Positions 24,997-38,018 of a stretch of DNA of 64,000 nucleotides are shown piece by piece. Position 1 is the stretch's first letter. Every line of letters begins with the position of its first letter. The stretch is from Caenorhabditis elegans (Eukaryota; Nematoda; Chromadorea; Rhabditida; Rhabditidae): the NCBI RefSeq assembly GCF_000002985.6, contig NC_003284.9:930001-994000 (forward strand), written 5' to 3'. The position numbers and the translations under genes were made by a program. The notes under the pieces were generated by a model that was given only the letters and a program-made list of their open reading frames with translations, was not told the DNA's origin and searched no databases.

Positions 24997-27616
24997 ATGC
25001 TGAACAGTCTATTTTTTGTAAATAGTAGTGGGTGAGTGATTTTTGATTTGAAATTATAAAATTTTTTTGTATTACTTTTCAAAATTTCAGTGATGTATTA
25101 CTTGAAAAGCATTGGAAATCTGTTATTCATCGATCAATTTGCGATTATTTCTTTGATATTCAGAAAAAGGTTAGCTTCTAAATTTTGTTAAATTAAACTG
25201 GTCTGACCAAATTCCATACATTTTCAGAGCATTCACCCCGAAGATGTGCCTCCAATAATTTCAACTCCACATCATTATTTGATAAACGTATATCAGAACA
25301 ACTTATTTCTAGTCGCAGTTATCACAGTTGAAAGTGAGTATTTTTTCGGAAAAAAAAATCAAAAACCTGACCACACGATCCTACTTAATTTTTTTCCAGC
25401 ACCTCCCCTCATGGTCATCGAATTTTTACACAGAGTAATTCAAACCTTCACACAATACTTTGATGAATTTTCGGATTCTTCTATGAAAGAAAATTGCGTG
25501 ATGGTTTTTGAGGTGAGCTTTATAACTTCAAAATTGAGGCTTAACATTCCGATTTCCAGTTGCTCGATGAAATGCTGGACAACGGCTTTCCACTGGTGAC
25601 GGAAATGAACATCCTTCAAGATTTGATCAAGCCGCCCAACTTTCTGCGCAATATTGCTAATCAGGTCACCGGCCGTACAAACCTTTCTGAAACCCTGCCA
25701 ACGGGGCAGCTATCAAATATTCCATGGAGGCGACAAGGAGTGAAGTACACAAATAATGAAGCGTATTTTGATGTGATTGAGGAAATTGACGTGATTGTTG
25801 ATAAGCAAGGATCCACTGTTTTTGCCGAGATTCAGGGATATGTGAGTTTTGAGTATTTGAAACAAAAAATCAAATTATGCCTTCATATTGAACATACTAT
25901 TTTGTCCTGTTTATTAAAACATTTTTGTAGAACCAGAGGTTTGCGGACCTTTGTAGTAGTATTATATGCCAAAATCTTTTAAACTTCAAAACTTAAAACG
26001 TATTTTGCGGAAATAAAGCGATTATGGCTACTGATAATCTCTATCAATTTGTAATTGTAGTGAATATCGGATTGCAAAATTGTTTAGTTCTGTGCACCTC
26101 TAAAGATTTAAATACAAAATTATAAATAAACCAAATGAAAATATTTTAATAATATAATACTTCACACCACCAAATTTGGGTGCTGACGTTTTGAACTAGC
26201 ATGTGTTCTGGAGGTAAAAATTCTGAAAAATATTTGGAAATATTAAGAATATATTCATCTTATCCTTGACAAATTTCAGGTTGACGTTTGCTGTAAACTG
26301 TCCGGAATGCCTGATCTCACAATGACCCTTATCAACCCAAGACTTCTAGATGATGTATCCTTCCATCCATGTGTCAGATACAAGCGCTGGGAGGTAAACC
26401 GCTCATAACATTTATATCTTAATCACAATTTTTTCAGAACGAGAAGGTTCTTTCATTTGTTCCTCCAGATGGCAACTTTCGTCTGTTGTCCTATCATATT
26501 GCTGCACAAAAGTAATGATTTTCATTCTACAGATAAAATTTCTATAACTTAATTAATTTCAGTATGGTTGCCATTCCAATCTACGTTAGACAAGTGATCT
26601 CCTTGAAACCAAATGCTGGAAAACTTGACCTCACAGTTGGACCAAAGCTAAGCATGGGTAAAGTGGTGAGTTTTCGAAGATCTAAATCACAATCCCTCTA
26701 ACAAAAACGATGTTAAGCTGGAAGACGTTGTTCTTGAAATCACAATGCCAAAATGTGTACAAAACTGCAATTTGGTGGCGAGTCACGGAAGAATCGCGTT
26801 CGACCCGACGACTAAACTATTGCAATGGACCATTGGAAAAATTGAAGTCGGAAAACCATCAACACTCAAAGGATCAGTTGCTGTGAGCGGAACTACTGTT
26901 GCAGAGAATCCACCAATTTCACTGAAATTCAAAATTAACCAGTTGGTTCTGTCCGGATTAAAGGTTAGCTTTATCAGCTTGAAGTGAATACCCCTATACT
27001 TGCAAAGTAAAAACATGCAAGTTTATAAAAAAACAAATCAAGTAATCAAATTTTTAATATGACTAGGAAAACTCTTGGTAGTGGTCCTAAAAATCGTCAG
27101 ATATCAATTTGAATGACCAGGAATTATACGGAAAAATCATCCAGGAAATGTAAATTCTTTTTAAAATTATATTTGTCTATCAGCGCTGTGCGGCTGTTTA
27201 TCCGACTTTTTGGAGAAGTGAGATAGAATTTTAGTGAGATAAAGTTTTAAAATTTGGAAACTTTCATTCTTGCCCAGTCTCACAAAAAGTATATTAGTAG
27301 AATTCAGAAATTGTCTATGTTTTTTAAAAACTTGGGTAGAATAATATGACCGTTCGACCGTTCTCCAAGTGATCAACAATCCTGTACCTTATTGGTTGCG
27401 GTGTTACCTAACCGACTTTAAAATTTTTTTCTATACATACATTTTAGTTAAAAAAAAGTCATATTTTCAAAACTATCTTCAAAATAAGCATGCTGAAACG
27501 CACAGACATCAATTTGTTTCCAGGTCAATCGTTTGGATATGTACGGCGAAAAGTACAAGCCGTTCAAGGGTGTGAAATATATAACGAAAGCCGGTAAATT
27601 CACAATTCGCACTTAG
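24997..27616 (+). CDS. apm-3: AP-3 adaptor complex medium (mu) subunit
   Basis: Ten exons give 414 aa: 24997-25031, 25091-25169, 25228-25333, 25400-25512, 25560-25841, 26280-26393, 26438-26511, 26563-26665, 26718-26963, 27524-27616. The N-terminal longin-like part (MLNSLFFVNSSGDVLLEKHW) is followed from about residue 170 by the mu-homology domain that binds YxxPhi sorting signals (NIPWRRQGVKYTNNEAYFDV). AP-3 sorts cargo from endosomes to lysosomes and lysosome-related gut granules. Length agrees with mu-3 (about 418 aa). Exon 9 uses a weak acceptor (TGTTAAG, 26711-26717), but the frame and family sequence require it. The next gene starts 310 bases downstream, suggesting an operon. Symbol recalled as apm-3 (F53H8.1). 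Confidence 0.93.
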
Positions 27617-27926
27617 TCTTCCATCAACATTCTCTGTATCTCATCTTGGTCTCAACACTGCTCTTTCAACCAGTTTACTTAATTTATAAAATGGCATTAC
27701 TCTTCTATTTTAAGGACTTTTTAGTTTATTGATTGTTCTTAAAATAAAATTGTTTTATTGTTTGCAAATCTTATCGATATTTCTATAATTGCACGTTTTT
27801 GTTGTTTGGTTTTGAATGCCAGGTTTATTTACTTTTTTTAATTTTTTTTTTTTAATGTTTAAGTCTAAATTGTGCCGTAGCTTTCAGGATAAAACGTATC
27901 GGGTATCATAGCAAAGTTAACAAAAA
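27617..27926 (+). promoter_or_regulatory. Probable intercistronic region of a two-gene operon
   Basis: The gap is 310 bp. It holds AATAAA (27743-27748) as upstream poly(A) signal, a T-rich stretch, and a TTTCAG acceptor ending at 27887, 39 bases before the next ATG. Poly(A)-to-acceptor spacing of about 140 bases fits C. elegans SL2-type operons. No separate promoter is evident. Confidence 0.55.
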
Positions 27927-30480
27927 ATGATTATTATACTTGCCACGTGGATATTGATATCTGGAGTCAGTGCTCAAGCCACTGGAAAAGAGCTTATCGA
28001 AACACTGAAATTCAAGCCAGAATCAATTTCCAAAGCGTCGATTATAAGAGAGCACGAGCAACTCAACGATCAGTTCCACATTCCGGACAACCGAGAAGGG
28101 CTCACTCAGCTGGCGTATATTACACCGGTTATTGAAATTTTACATAACAAAATAACTGTATTGTGTTTCAGTGGAACCGGCATGGCTACGAGTTGGCGGA
28201 GAAAACAGCTCACAAGCTGACTCACGTCTCTCCGGTTTGGTTTCAAGCCAAGGCATTCAGTGAAAACGGGAAATTGGATGGCTGCAAGATTGAAGGAACA
28301 CATGAAATTAACCGAGATTGGATTGAAAAGCTCCGTGAAAAAAACGAAAACATCGCGATTGTGCCTCGAATTCTGTTTGATGGTTGGAGTGCTCAGGAGA
28401 TGAAGAACTTGTTGATGGATGCAAAAGTTGCAAGACATTGTTTCGAGGATATCGCCAATTTTTACAGCGTTAGTTCCATTTGAAATAAAGAATTACCGTA
28501 TATTCTCTATTAGTGCGGCATGCCGCACTAATTTCCGAGCCTTCCACGACTTGCGCACTATTAGAGACTGCCGGACTACTGGAGACTGCCGTACTAATTT
28601 TCGATAACTAATTTTCACTTTGAGGTTACTACTTTCGAGAGTAGTAACCTCAAAATTCCCTCATAAAAGCTCATATTTTATGTGAAAAGTAATGAAAATT
28701 GTGTATTTTGCCACCAAAGACTCTGAAATGCAATGTTTACGTGAAAATTTATGAGAAATTATTGAAGAATGAACAAGGATACCATTGTAGAATCCGAATA
28801 TTTGAGGTGGCTTTCGCAACCAAAAAGAAGGGGTGCCGCACTATTAGAGACTGCCGGACTACTGGAGACTGCCGCACTAATTTTCGAAAGGGCAGTAGAG
28901 ATGCCGCACTAATAGAGAATATACGGTAAATGATTGTCTGTCATTCAAGCTGAAGGGTCTGTAGCTGAAGCTTCCACTGGGCTAATGTTAAGCCTCGCTT
29001 GAAACTTGGACTGCGGCCGGTAATCCAGTCGTGGATTGCTCCACTTCTCAGTTATGGACAAGTGGACCCATCGGGATAAAGGGCTTGAACTTGACTCAAC
29101 GACATAAAAATACCGTCTAGACTATCCCCGTCAGAAACACAAACATAAAAATCACCATCATTTTTCCAGAGAAACCAGTTTGAAGGCGCTGTCGTGGAGC
29201 TCTACATGCAAGCATTGATCTCTGTGCAGTCTCTAGAAGTAAAGGAGTTTATCATCGAAAGTATACAAGACTTGTCGAGGCAAATGAAAAAGTTGCATAT
29301 GCAAGTGATTCTAACAGTTCCTGCGCCCCTGGAATGGAATAAGTAGAAATATTGGTGATAAGAAACTTGGGAAAAATTAACATATTTTCAGCCAACCCAA
29401 CAATCTCGTGACTCCGGATGACTTTAAGAAGATCACAGCTGTTTCCGATTTTGTTCAGGTAAGTGGGAGGAATTTAAGTTGTGTAGTTGAAAACAACACT
29501 GTAAGAAACTTCTGTGAGATTGTCAATTTTTCAGATAATGACCTACGATTACCGGGGAAACAAACCAGCTGGTGTGGCTCCATACGACTGGGTTAGTTTT
29601 CAAAAATTTTATTCACTAAAATCCAATTTCTTGGGGTTCTTTAAGAATTCAGCAAGATTCCAGCAAACTTTTGAAAAAAACTAAGAGAGAAACACATTAG
29701 TTTCCGTGGAATTCTAAAAAAAATTATCTCATTTCAGTTTGAGAGCTGTATCTTCTACTTGGGAGGTGGCCACAAAACACTGGCGGGACTCAATTTCTAC
29801 GGCTATGAGTTCTCCAAAGGCAATGTGGAAGCAATCACTGCGGATAGGTGAGAATTAAGAAAGAAAAAAGAGTTGTGCGAAAATGGAAAGTCTTATTATA
29901 CTGTTGAGCTACATAGAAAAGAAAATAGAACAATGTGGAAGAGATTTGCAAGTTTAACAATTGTTCACTGGGAATTGGGATGGCAAACCGGACGTTCTTT
30001 TTTTTTAGTTCAATTTTCTAACTTTTTTTTTCACGTTCCAAATCTTCCAGATTCTGAACAAGGCCACCTTTGTAAAGTTATTGTAAAAATTGTGGAATCC
30101 GGAAAATATTTAAAAAAAAACAACTGTAATACAGAAACTGGATTGTCCAAAATTCGGTAAAGCCAAACGTTTGACATAAAATATTGCCAAAGTTCTTAAA
30201 TCATTTCTTAATTTTATATATTGACAAATCAATAGTTAATTAAATTACGACAAATTAATTATCTTTCAGATACTTGACACTATTGAAATCTGAAAAATCC
30301 AAGTTGGAGTTTGACGAAAAGTCAATGGAGCACAGAGTAAAGACCTCTAATTCCATCGCCTATTTCCCATCACTCACCTCGCTGGAACTTCGCATCAATA
30401 TGGCTCACCGCTACGATGTCGGAATTGCCATTTGGGATTATGGACAGGGACTCGACTATTTCACTAATTTATTGATTTAA
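27927..30480 (+). CDS. Chitinase domain-containing protein 1 (CHID1/SI-CLP)-like GH18 protein
   Basis: Seven exons give 371 aa: 27927-28127, 28172-28468, 29170-29342, 29392-29458, 29535-29591, 29738-29847, 30270-30480. A signal peptide (MIIILATWILISGVSAQA) opens the protein. The barrel contains VSPVWFQ, NQFEGAVVELYMQ at the position of the GH18 catalytic strand, QIMTYDYRG, LAGLNFYGYEFSKG and the terminal IWDYGQGLDYF. All correspond to mammalian CHID1, a secreted or lysosomal lectin-like protein. The DxxDxDxE chitinase signature is degenerate (only the final Glu is kept), so chitinase activity is doubtful. It follows apm-3 closely on the same strand. Intron 28469-29169 holds a terminal-inverted-repeat element and an unexplained GC-richer block. 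Confidence 0.88.
28494..28928. mobile_element. Non-autonomous terminal-inverted-repeat element
   Basis: The ends are taccgtatattctctattag (28494-28513) and its complement ctaatagagaatatacggta (28909-28928), with TA at both tips. Inside, a subrepeat attagagactgccggactac (about 28560 and 28839) occurs twice. Related ends occur at 35565-35682 and 42190-42293. No transposase frame. Confidence 0.85.
28960..29130. other. Unexplained GC-richer block in a CHID1-like intron
   Basis: About 170 bases with clearly higher GC than the intron, including ggactgcggccggtaatcca and cagttatggacaagtggacc. It lies just right of the TIR element. It has no good open frame joined to the flanking exons and no tRNA-like cloverleaf that I can fold. 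It may be a fragment of a dispersed repeat. Confidence 0.4.
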
Positions 30481-30660
30481 TGTTTCAACTTTTCACATTT
30501 TTCAGCCTATTTCATTTGAACATTTTAATCTATGGAATTTGATATGTAAATAAGAAGACAAATATTATACTAAAGATTCTTTCATTTTGACGAAAAAAGG
30601 GGACATAACGCTTGATGATAGTGTTTGCAATTTTGATATAAGAAAACATATTGAAATGCG

Positions 30661-33202
30661 TCAAGAGGAGAGACCCTCATACAATGAAAGAGCATGCACA
30701 ATTGAGGGGTCAGCTTTGGCTCCTTCTTTGAATTCTTCCAATGTCAGTTGAGCATCGTTATTCTGGAAAAATTTGGAAATTATTTAATGCTCTAAAAATT
30801 TTGAAAGTGGAATTTAGTCGATACCACAAATTTGTTACTAAAATCACCAAACAACATTGTAAGATTTAAAAAAAATGGAAAAAAAACTCAGTTTTTAGTT
30901 TCAAAATTTTAAACATTTTTAGTTGCGTTTTAACTGTATAAATTTGTACATTGTAAACGTTAAACTGTGCAGAAAGTCTTGAAATGTTTAAATAATAATT
31001 TTCAAAATATCTGGCAGCTTAATACTTTGCTTAAAATGATAAAATCTCAAAAAAACAATTTGAAGTGTTTTGTTACGATGTTTGGCCATGTTAGATATAT
31101 AACTTTTAAAGAAAATTCTTGTTGATGATAAGCTGTTTGAAGTTTAAAACATGTTGAAAAATTCTTTATACTTTTAATTTTTAACTTTTAATTTTAATTT
31201 AAACGGTGTTTTTTTGATTTACGAAAATCTCGAATTTTTTTCGAAAAATTTCCAGAATCTGTTCAGAAAAAGTTTTTATCGGATTTTTGAGCCAAACTAA
31301 AAATCGAAAACCGGAAAACCGAACAACGTAAAATGAAATATTTACGGTTTTTGAAAAATAAAAAATCGTCTAGCTGTAGTGTCGCCTGTGCGGAAAATCG
31401 ATTGGCCAAATTCCACATTTTTTTCAATAAACTATGAAACCAGTTTTTCAAAAAAAACTGTGAAAAAAACGATGGTATTTAGGTTTTTGTTCAAAATTCC
31501 CAGTCAAACTTTGGCAAATTAAAAAAATATACAAATAGAAAGTACACTTTTTTCAAGTGAGTGAAAGCAATTTTTCACATTGAAAAAATTCTAAATATCT
31601 CGAACCCAAACTCATACCTTATCCATCATTCTAAAAATCCGATCAACTCTCTTCTCGGGCGTATTCTCTTCTTCCGGTAACTGTACACTACTTCCCACCA
31701 TTTTATAAATCGAATCTACAATCGACAGCATTTCATTTCTCGTAATAAATCCATCTTGATCCAAATCATATAACTTGAACGCCCCTGAATCATATTAATT
31801 CTTGTGTTTGGTTCCCAACTTCTATAAATCTTTGCTTACAATGAAGTTTTTCGTCTAGATTTCCACGAGATGTAATGGATAAAGCTCGTATAAACTCATG
31901 AAATTCTATAGCACCATCCTGAAATCATTTTTATGAGCACATCAATCAAACAAATTGGACGGAAGTCATGCCAGGTACCACTCACCTTATTCTCATCAAA
32001 AACTTTGAAGACGAATGATGCGAAGTCTGATGGATCACCTTGTGGGAAAAATTGTTTGTAGATTTTTTGAAAGCCCTGGAAGGAAGCATTAATATGAGTA
32101 GTGCATTTTGCTAGTTATGTGGAAGATTTTATGTACTACAAACCTTCAGTTTTCCCAGGTTAACAGCCAGAATAATTATAATTTAAAATCTTCTTACAAG
32201 GAATTTACTTTAGCATACAATTACACTTTCAAATTAAATCTAAGTCATTCAAAAGGTGACTGACCTTCTATATAGACCCCTACAGAAAATTAGCTGTAGA
32301 GGAGTATATTGAACTAGAAAAAAGTAGATTTGAAAATAAGTCAGTGCAATTTTTCACTACTTCAGACGCCAGTGAAGTTGCTTTAAAAATATTTTTTGAA
32401 GATTTTTAGGGGTGATTTTCAGGGGTGAATTAAAAAAAATTATATTAAAATTTGTTCCACACACAATAGTGTGTGCCTTTTTTATTCCAATTTTCAATTA
32501 AAAACTAATAATCACCAATTCAAATTATTTTCATGCTCTATGTGATAGCAAATGAAGCAAAACATTTTTTTTGCCATAAAGTACAAATCATACCAAAAAA
32601 TACTCCCACGGTTCACATATAAGTACATTTTTCAGGTTTTCATAACAGACATGCTCACATCAGAAAAATAGAAAGTGATGTTATTTGATAATTTACATTA
32701 TGTGATGTTTCGATGGAAAACAGGACCAAAACATCGAAAAATGGGTCCATACACTTTACAGGCCTACGGTAAAAAAAGAAAATTTTTGTCAAATTTCTAC
32801 AAAATATCAAACTCTGATATGTCACTTTTTTCTGGTACAAAACATTTCACCGTTGGTATGTACAGTTCAATCTTTAAAATTCATATAGTATTTGAATACA
32901 AACAATTTTAACATACATACTTAAAGAATAAAAGTTGTAGAATAATTATTTTTGACCGACTTTCAAAATTTTTGACTGCATTAAAACAAAATTATAATAT
33001 GAAAGCTGAAAAACCACTAACCGCTTCTGTTAGCATTCCATTTGGACAATCACGTACAAATCCTTTATACCATTGCTTGATTTCTTTTTCGGTAACTGTA
33101 AATAATTTGTTCTATAATGTTGAAAAAAGTAAACTCACAATAAGTCTGCTCAGCAAGATCTCTTATTTGAGAAGATTTCAACTTGCTGTTCCCTTTGCCC
33201 AT
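30661..33202 (-). CDS. ncs-1: Neuronal calcium sensor 1 (EF-hand, frequenin family)
   Basis: Six exons (complement) give 191 aa: 33139-33202, 33022-33095, 31986-32075, 31840-31918, 31618-31784, 30661-30762. The start MGKGNSKLK carries the N-myristoylation Gly2. EF-hand 1 is degenerate ([12 protein letters not shown] with the family Cys-Pro pair). EF2 ([12 protein letters not shown]), EF3 ([12 protein letters not shown]) and EF4 ([12 protein letters not shown]) keep calcium ligands. NCS-1 is a membrane-tethered calcium sensor; in C. elegans it is known for thermotaxis learning in the AIY neuron (established knowledge). The last residues SLYEGLSS differ slightly from the vertebrate LYDGLV end. 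The gene is followed on the same strand, far upstream, by vps-45; no operon is likely. I recall it as C44C1.3. Confidence 0.96.
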
Positions 33203-33749
33203 TTCTTCGCAACAATTCTAATAAAATAATTTTGATTTGCAACTTGATTCTCTCTTTTTTGTTATCTGAAAATAAAAATAGTAGCAACGTTCAAATACGG
33301 AAACTAGACAAAAAAAATAATATAGTGAAAGCAGATTGGGGGGTGTGAGAACCAATAAAATGACATTAATTGAATAAAAACGATGTGTTTCGGCGGGTTC
33401 TCAATGGTATAAAGGGGTAGAGAAGTGGTAAGAATATAAAGAAAACAAAGTGTAGGGAGCACAATCAACTAAACTCCAGGAAAAAAAGAAAACTAAATCT
33501 TCGAAAATTTACTTAGGTTTTGGAGGATAGGAGGCTTGAGTGGAATACATTTTTACCTGGAATTGAATTTTTTTTTCAGTTTCTTGGGTGTTCAAGCAAC
33601 CGTAAACTGGCAAAGTATTTTAAAATAGCAGTTGTATTAATATACTCGGCAACTTAAGAACAAATAAATAACATTATATATTTTGAAAGCTGTATCAAAT
33701 TTTGATATGCTTTGGTGCAATAGGAAAATAGTTGATATCTGAAAGAATA

Positions 33750-33880
33750 TTGGTCGGTGCAGAATAAAGTGCTAAAAATGTTGGTCAGTGCAAACAAAAC
33801 ATTTTTGCTATTGCTTAAAAAATTTTTGGTCAGATCTAAAAATTGGTCAGTGCAAAACGGTAGTCTTGGTCAGTGCGCTA
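33750..33880 (+). repeat. TTGGTCAGTGCA-type cluster upstream of ncs-1
   Basis: About five copies: ttggtcggtgcag, ttggtcagtgcaa (twice), ttggtcagatc and ttggtcagtgcgc. Confidence 0.85.
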
Positions 33881-35564
33881 GGACTTGACTATTTTGTTCC
33901 ATCATCGTAACTAACTAGTTCTTCTGCAAATCTCTGGTAAAATAAGGGCAAAAATTTGATGAGCAAAATGAAGGGGAAATATGAAGTTTATGCGAGTTAT
34001 CTCTTCTTTTTTCCAGTCACTCAAGGCCATAATTCCAAACTTCCTATAGGGGAGAAGAGCCGCCTCAAACGTCACCAGTAAGCTCCGGATGCCCATCAGT
34101 TTATCCGTCAGAGGCACACAGAAATGGTGTGCGGAGCGAGGAGAGAAAAATGAGGTGCACGGCGGCCGGCAGTATATAGATATCAAAAAAAGGGGAAAAC
34201 CGAATATGTGAGAAAATACATATGTACATGAGAGCAAGTGTGCACGAGATCCATAGCAACCCAATCACTGGCGTAGCTAGGATTAGCGATTTTGCTCCAA
34301 GGGGAAGGCAGAAGAAAAAAGAAGACAAAATCATGGTGCAATACAATTTCTATTTTCTCTACGACTCTCTAACTTTTCTCTCTAGATGTATATTTCATTT
34401 TTATGAATAACCACAAAATGAGTGTGCATAAAGGGGGAAAATATCTCACGCACGCGCAAACAGACATATGGTTTTGGAGGACTCTAAAAATAGAGAAAAG
34501 ATAGTTGAGTTTACATGTTTTGGATTGGAAGAAAGTCGGAGCAACCGATGGAGTAAGAAGTTTTGATGAAGTAGCATTACTCGACAAAATCTTGATAAAA
34601 AGTTGAAAAATTTAGAAATTTTACGCAGAATTATTTTATTTTGAATTAAAACTGCTAAAGTAAATTATTTTTGGGTGCTAAGTCACAACTAACCAATATC
34701 AAAGCTATGAATGTTTTTGGAATTATTCAGATCTTAAACAAAACCGGAAATCAAGATGAATCTGTCATATCATTGAAAGAGAAAAAAATATTTTAAAGTT
34801 TACTATTAAGAATTATCCCCTATCACGAAATCTATTATTATTACCTGATTAGAATTTTTAGGTGACAAACCTATTTTCTGAAAACGGTCAATGACCGATT
34901 GCCGGAAATCGCCATAACCAAGCCACTGCTGGAATTTTTTTGGGTGCTTGTGTAATATACCTGGTTTTTTCCATTACAACTATGATTAAACCTATGATTT
35001 TTCATTAAAACTATGATGTGTAATTTTTTGAAAACAGCCAGTCAGTAGGAATTTGAAATTGAGAAATTCCTTGAAGAAATTCCACTAATAGTAAGATGGC
35101 AAATGAGAGGTCTTAAAACTTTCAAACACTGCAAGAAAACTTCTAGAAAAAAAGCAAAAAATTAATATCTTCCAGACTGCACATTTTGGGTCAGTGGCTA
35201 ATGGCTCAGAAAACCCTCAAAAGTTCACATTGTGCATCGGAGCAACATCAATTGTTTCACGTGAATAAGAAATCAAAAAGCAGTTTTAAAGAGAGCAAAG
35301 CTCTGGAAAATGATCAAAATTTTTTTGGGGATTGATACTTTTTTAGATGTTTTTTTTTACTTTTATCTGGGTTGGGAAAAATGCATCAAACTTTGCCCAG
35401 AAGATTACCCAAATGCGTTGTGCCTACCTGATTGTGAGTGTCTACGTAACATATTATTTTTTACGATTTTATTTTTCTGATTATATTTTAATTATTGGAA
35501 TACGAAAAAAAATAGAAATTACTCTGTCCTTATAAAAAAAAAACAAAAAATTGGAGCAAACGAA

Positions 35565-35682
35565 AACGTATTTCCTCTATTAGTAAGGTATGCAAAACTA
35601 ATTTTCGGACACCTAATTTGATGCAAAACTAATGGAGGTGCAAAACTAATAACGGCGCCTTACTAATAGAGGATATACGGTA
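35565..35682. mobile_element. Short terminal-inverted-repeat element (same family as 28494)
   Basis: The left end cgtatttcctctattagtaa (35567-35586) and right end ttactaatagaggatatacg (35660-35679) are inverted copies. The interior, only about 75 bases, contains three gcaaaactaat repeats. Confidence 0.8.
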
Positions 35683-36109
35683 TCCCAAACTTTTCGAAGC
35701 TCTGACTGAAAATTTTCAACCTACAATTTTTTTAAATCTTATAAAATTGAATAAAATCTTTAAACCAATTTTAAACGTGACTTCCAGTAAAAGATTAAAT
35801 TAAAACAGCAGTAACATAGACTGAAAAGTTTTCAGGAAAACCCAGATAATTGGGAATGTTTCTTTCATCAAAAAAGAGCAAATAGATCATGTTTCCACTT
35901 AACGAAATAATGATCCACACAACTTTCGCGCAGATTTCGGCGACAGATCATGTTTCTACAAATTAAACATTTACAGAAATTCATGATTTTTCACAATACT
36001 CGGTACAAAGTAATAGTTTTTTTATTGATAGAATATACTTTCTTGAAATTTGTTCCGTGTTCCGTGTAGCAAGATTAATCAGCTATTAACGTCGCTTTTC
36101 TTTCCTCTG

Positions 36110-36350
36110 CTGGTCAAGGCAAATTATTGATTTTTTTCAAAAAAGGCAGAGCTAATTTGTTGATTGGTTCACAACAGGCGGAGTCAGTTGCTCATTGGTT
36201 TAGAAATAGATTGACCTAACTGCTGATTGGTTTGAAAATGAGGGAAGCTATCACTACATGGGTTGTTAACAGATCTAGTTAAAAGTAGGTGGAGCTAATT
36301 GATGATTAGTTCAAAAACAGTAAAGCTTATTGCAGATTGGTTTGAAAATT
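36110..36350. repeat. Degenerate ~55-bp tandem repeat with GATTGGTT core
   Basis: About four or five imperfect units of the form (g/a)ggcggagctaattg(c/t)tgattggtttgaaaa run through this interval. Copies have diverged strongly from each other. Confidence 0.65.
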
Positions 36351-38018
36351 TAAGAAAAAAAAAATCAATCAATTTTCGATGTGATTCCTTTTTTGTCTTT
36401 GTAGTTTAAATTGTTTCTAATTTAACCTACTATTAGCTGAACCAATGGCAACAAAACTCCAATTAGTAAATTTGAAAATTTGAAGCAAATTTCATTTTAA
36501 ATCAAAGTTAAATGAGTACTAGTAAGCCTCTGCAAAAATTAGAAAACATTTGTGACTATTCAATAAAAAACAACTGTACAACTAGATACCACCAAGCAGT
36601 GAATGAAAAATTAGGAAAAAAAGAGCATAATAATGTTAACTGACTAATAATTCATCGAAGACTTCCTATTCCAAGCATTGCAAGAACTCAGAGAGCACAA
36701 CTTGAAGAAAGAATAAAAGCTTGCAAAATAAAATGTACAATTTTTGTAAAACAGAACATGGAAAACAATCTTGAAGGGAGAATGTGTGGGGGGTTTTTTT
36801 TTGAAGGATTAAATATAACTTTTTTTTAAATTAAACTTTTTCAAAAAAAACAGTTTCCGTTAAATTTCAGTTGGAGTTTTAAATATTGGTAGGAAGCGTG
36901 AAGTTTTTGAAAGCATGAATTTTAATGAAAATTTGTTCGCAGTAATGAAAAGTGTATACATTTGTAAATAGTTTGCAGGAACCAAAAAATTATACTGCAT
37001 TGCAGGATTCACCGTAATAGAATTTGTGATTTGTAACATGCATCAAAAAGTTTTGGTGTTTTACAAATGACGGAACATCCGAGAAACCATAAAGTTAAAA
37101 AACTTCAGTGGGAGTACTTGAAAAATCATACAAAAATTTTTAGACGAAAAAAGAAAATCATCTTAGATTTTCAAGTTATAAATTTTGAAAATAAAAGATT
37201 TTAACGTTTTTGAATAGAAATTCCAGTAAAACGAAATTATTCTATTTCAATTTTTTTCAAAAAATTTATTTTTGATCTAACTGGATTCCGATAACACAGT
37301 CGCAACAAAAAAAACCTACAGGCTAGGTAGACCAAAAAATAAACTTTCTTACCCATGTACACTTATAATTTTTCTAGAATACAAAATCCGGAACGCTGAA
37401 AATTAGGCATTTCAGAACATCAAAACATTTCGGAAAAATTAGAATTATTTTTTTTTCTGAAAATTTCTCAATTTCAAGAACGTTTTCAATTTTGCAAATC
37501 TAGAACAACATTCATTGAGGATGCTTAAAACTTTGAAATTGAATTAAAAGTAATTTTTGAAAAAATTTCAAACTTGAAAAGAATGGGGGTTTTGAGCGTA
37601 GAAAAGCAACAAAAAAGAGAAAAAGAAGCAACGAGAAATAAGAAATAAAAAATAGGAATAGGCACATACAAGGACAGAAATAAGAATAAATTTCAAATTT
37701 CAAATTTCAAATTGCAATTCAATTCTTCACACCTCTCCTCGCTCTTCTGGGCACGGCTCTGGAGATATAGAGAAATTGAAAACTGCTCTTTGCCTGCTCA
37801 CACTTAAGCATCAGCAGCACAGAGAGAAAAGAAAAGTGAGACGGAACAAATTATTCATCAGAAGTAAACACGGTTGGAAGGGGGGATAAGTTTCATCTCT
37901 TCGGGAGGCGGACATGGATGCTCCCTTCACGCCCGCTTGACCTTTGATTAAAGTGTTTGGGGTGGCGGCTCTGCACACGGTCACCGCTTCCCTTCTTAAG
38001 CTGCCCTGCGGATTTAGT

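Larger units (their letters stand above)
33203..38018. other. Long gene-poor region upstream of ncs-1
   Basis: No supported coding exon in 4.8 kb. A less AT-rich block at 34000-34350 may be ncs-1 promoter or a non-coding exon. Other contents are a GGTCAGTGC cluster (33750-33880), a small TIR element (35565-35682), a degenerate GATTGGTT tandem repeat (36110-36350), and AT-rich DNA. A second GC shift at 37750-38018 leads into a possible exon at 38019. Confidence 0.5.
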
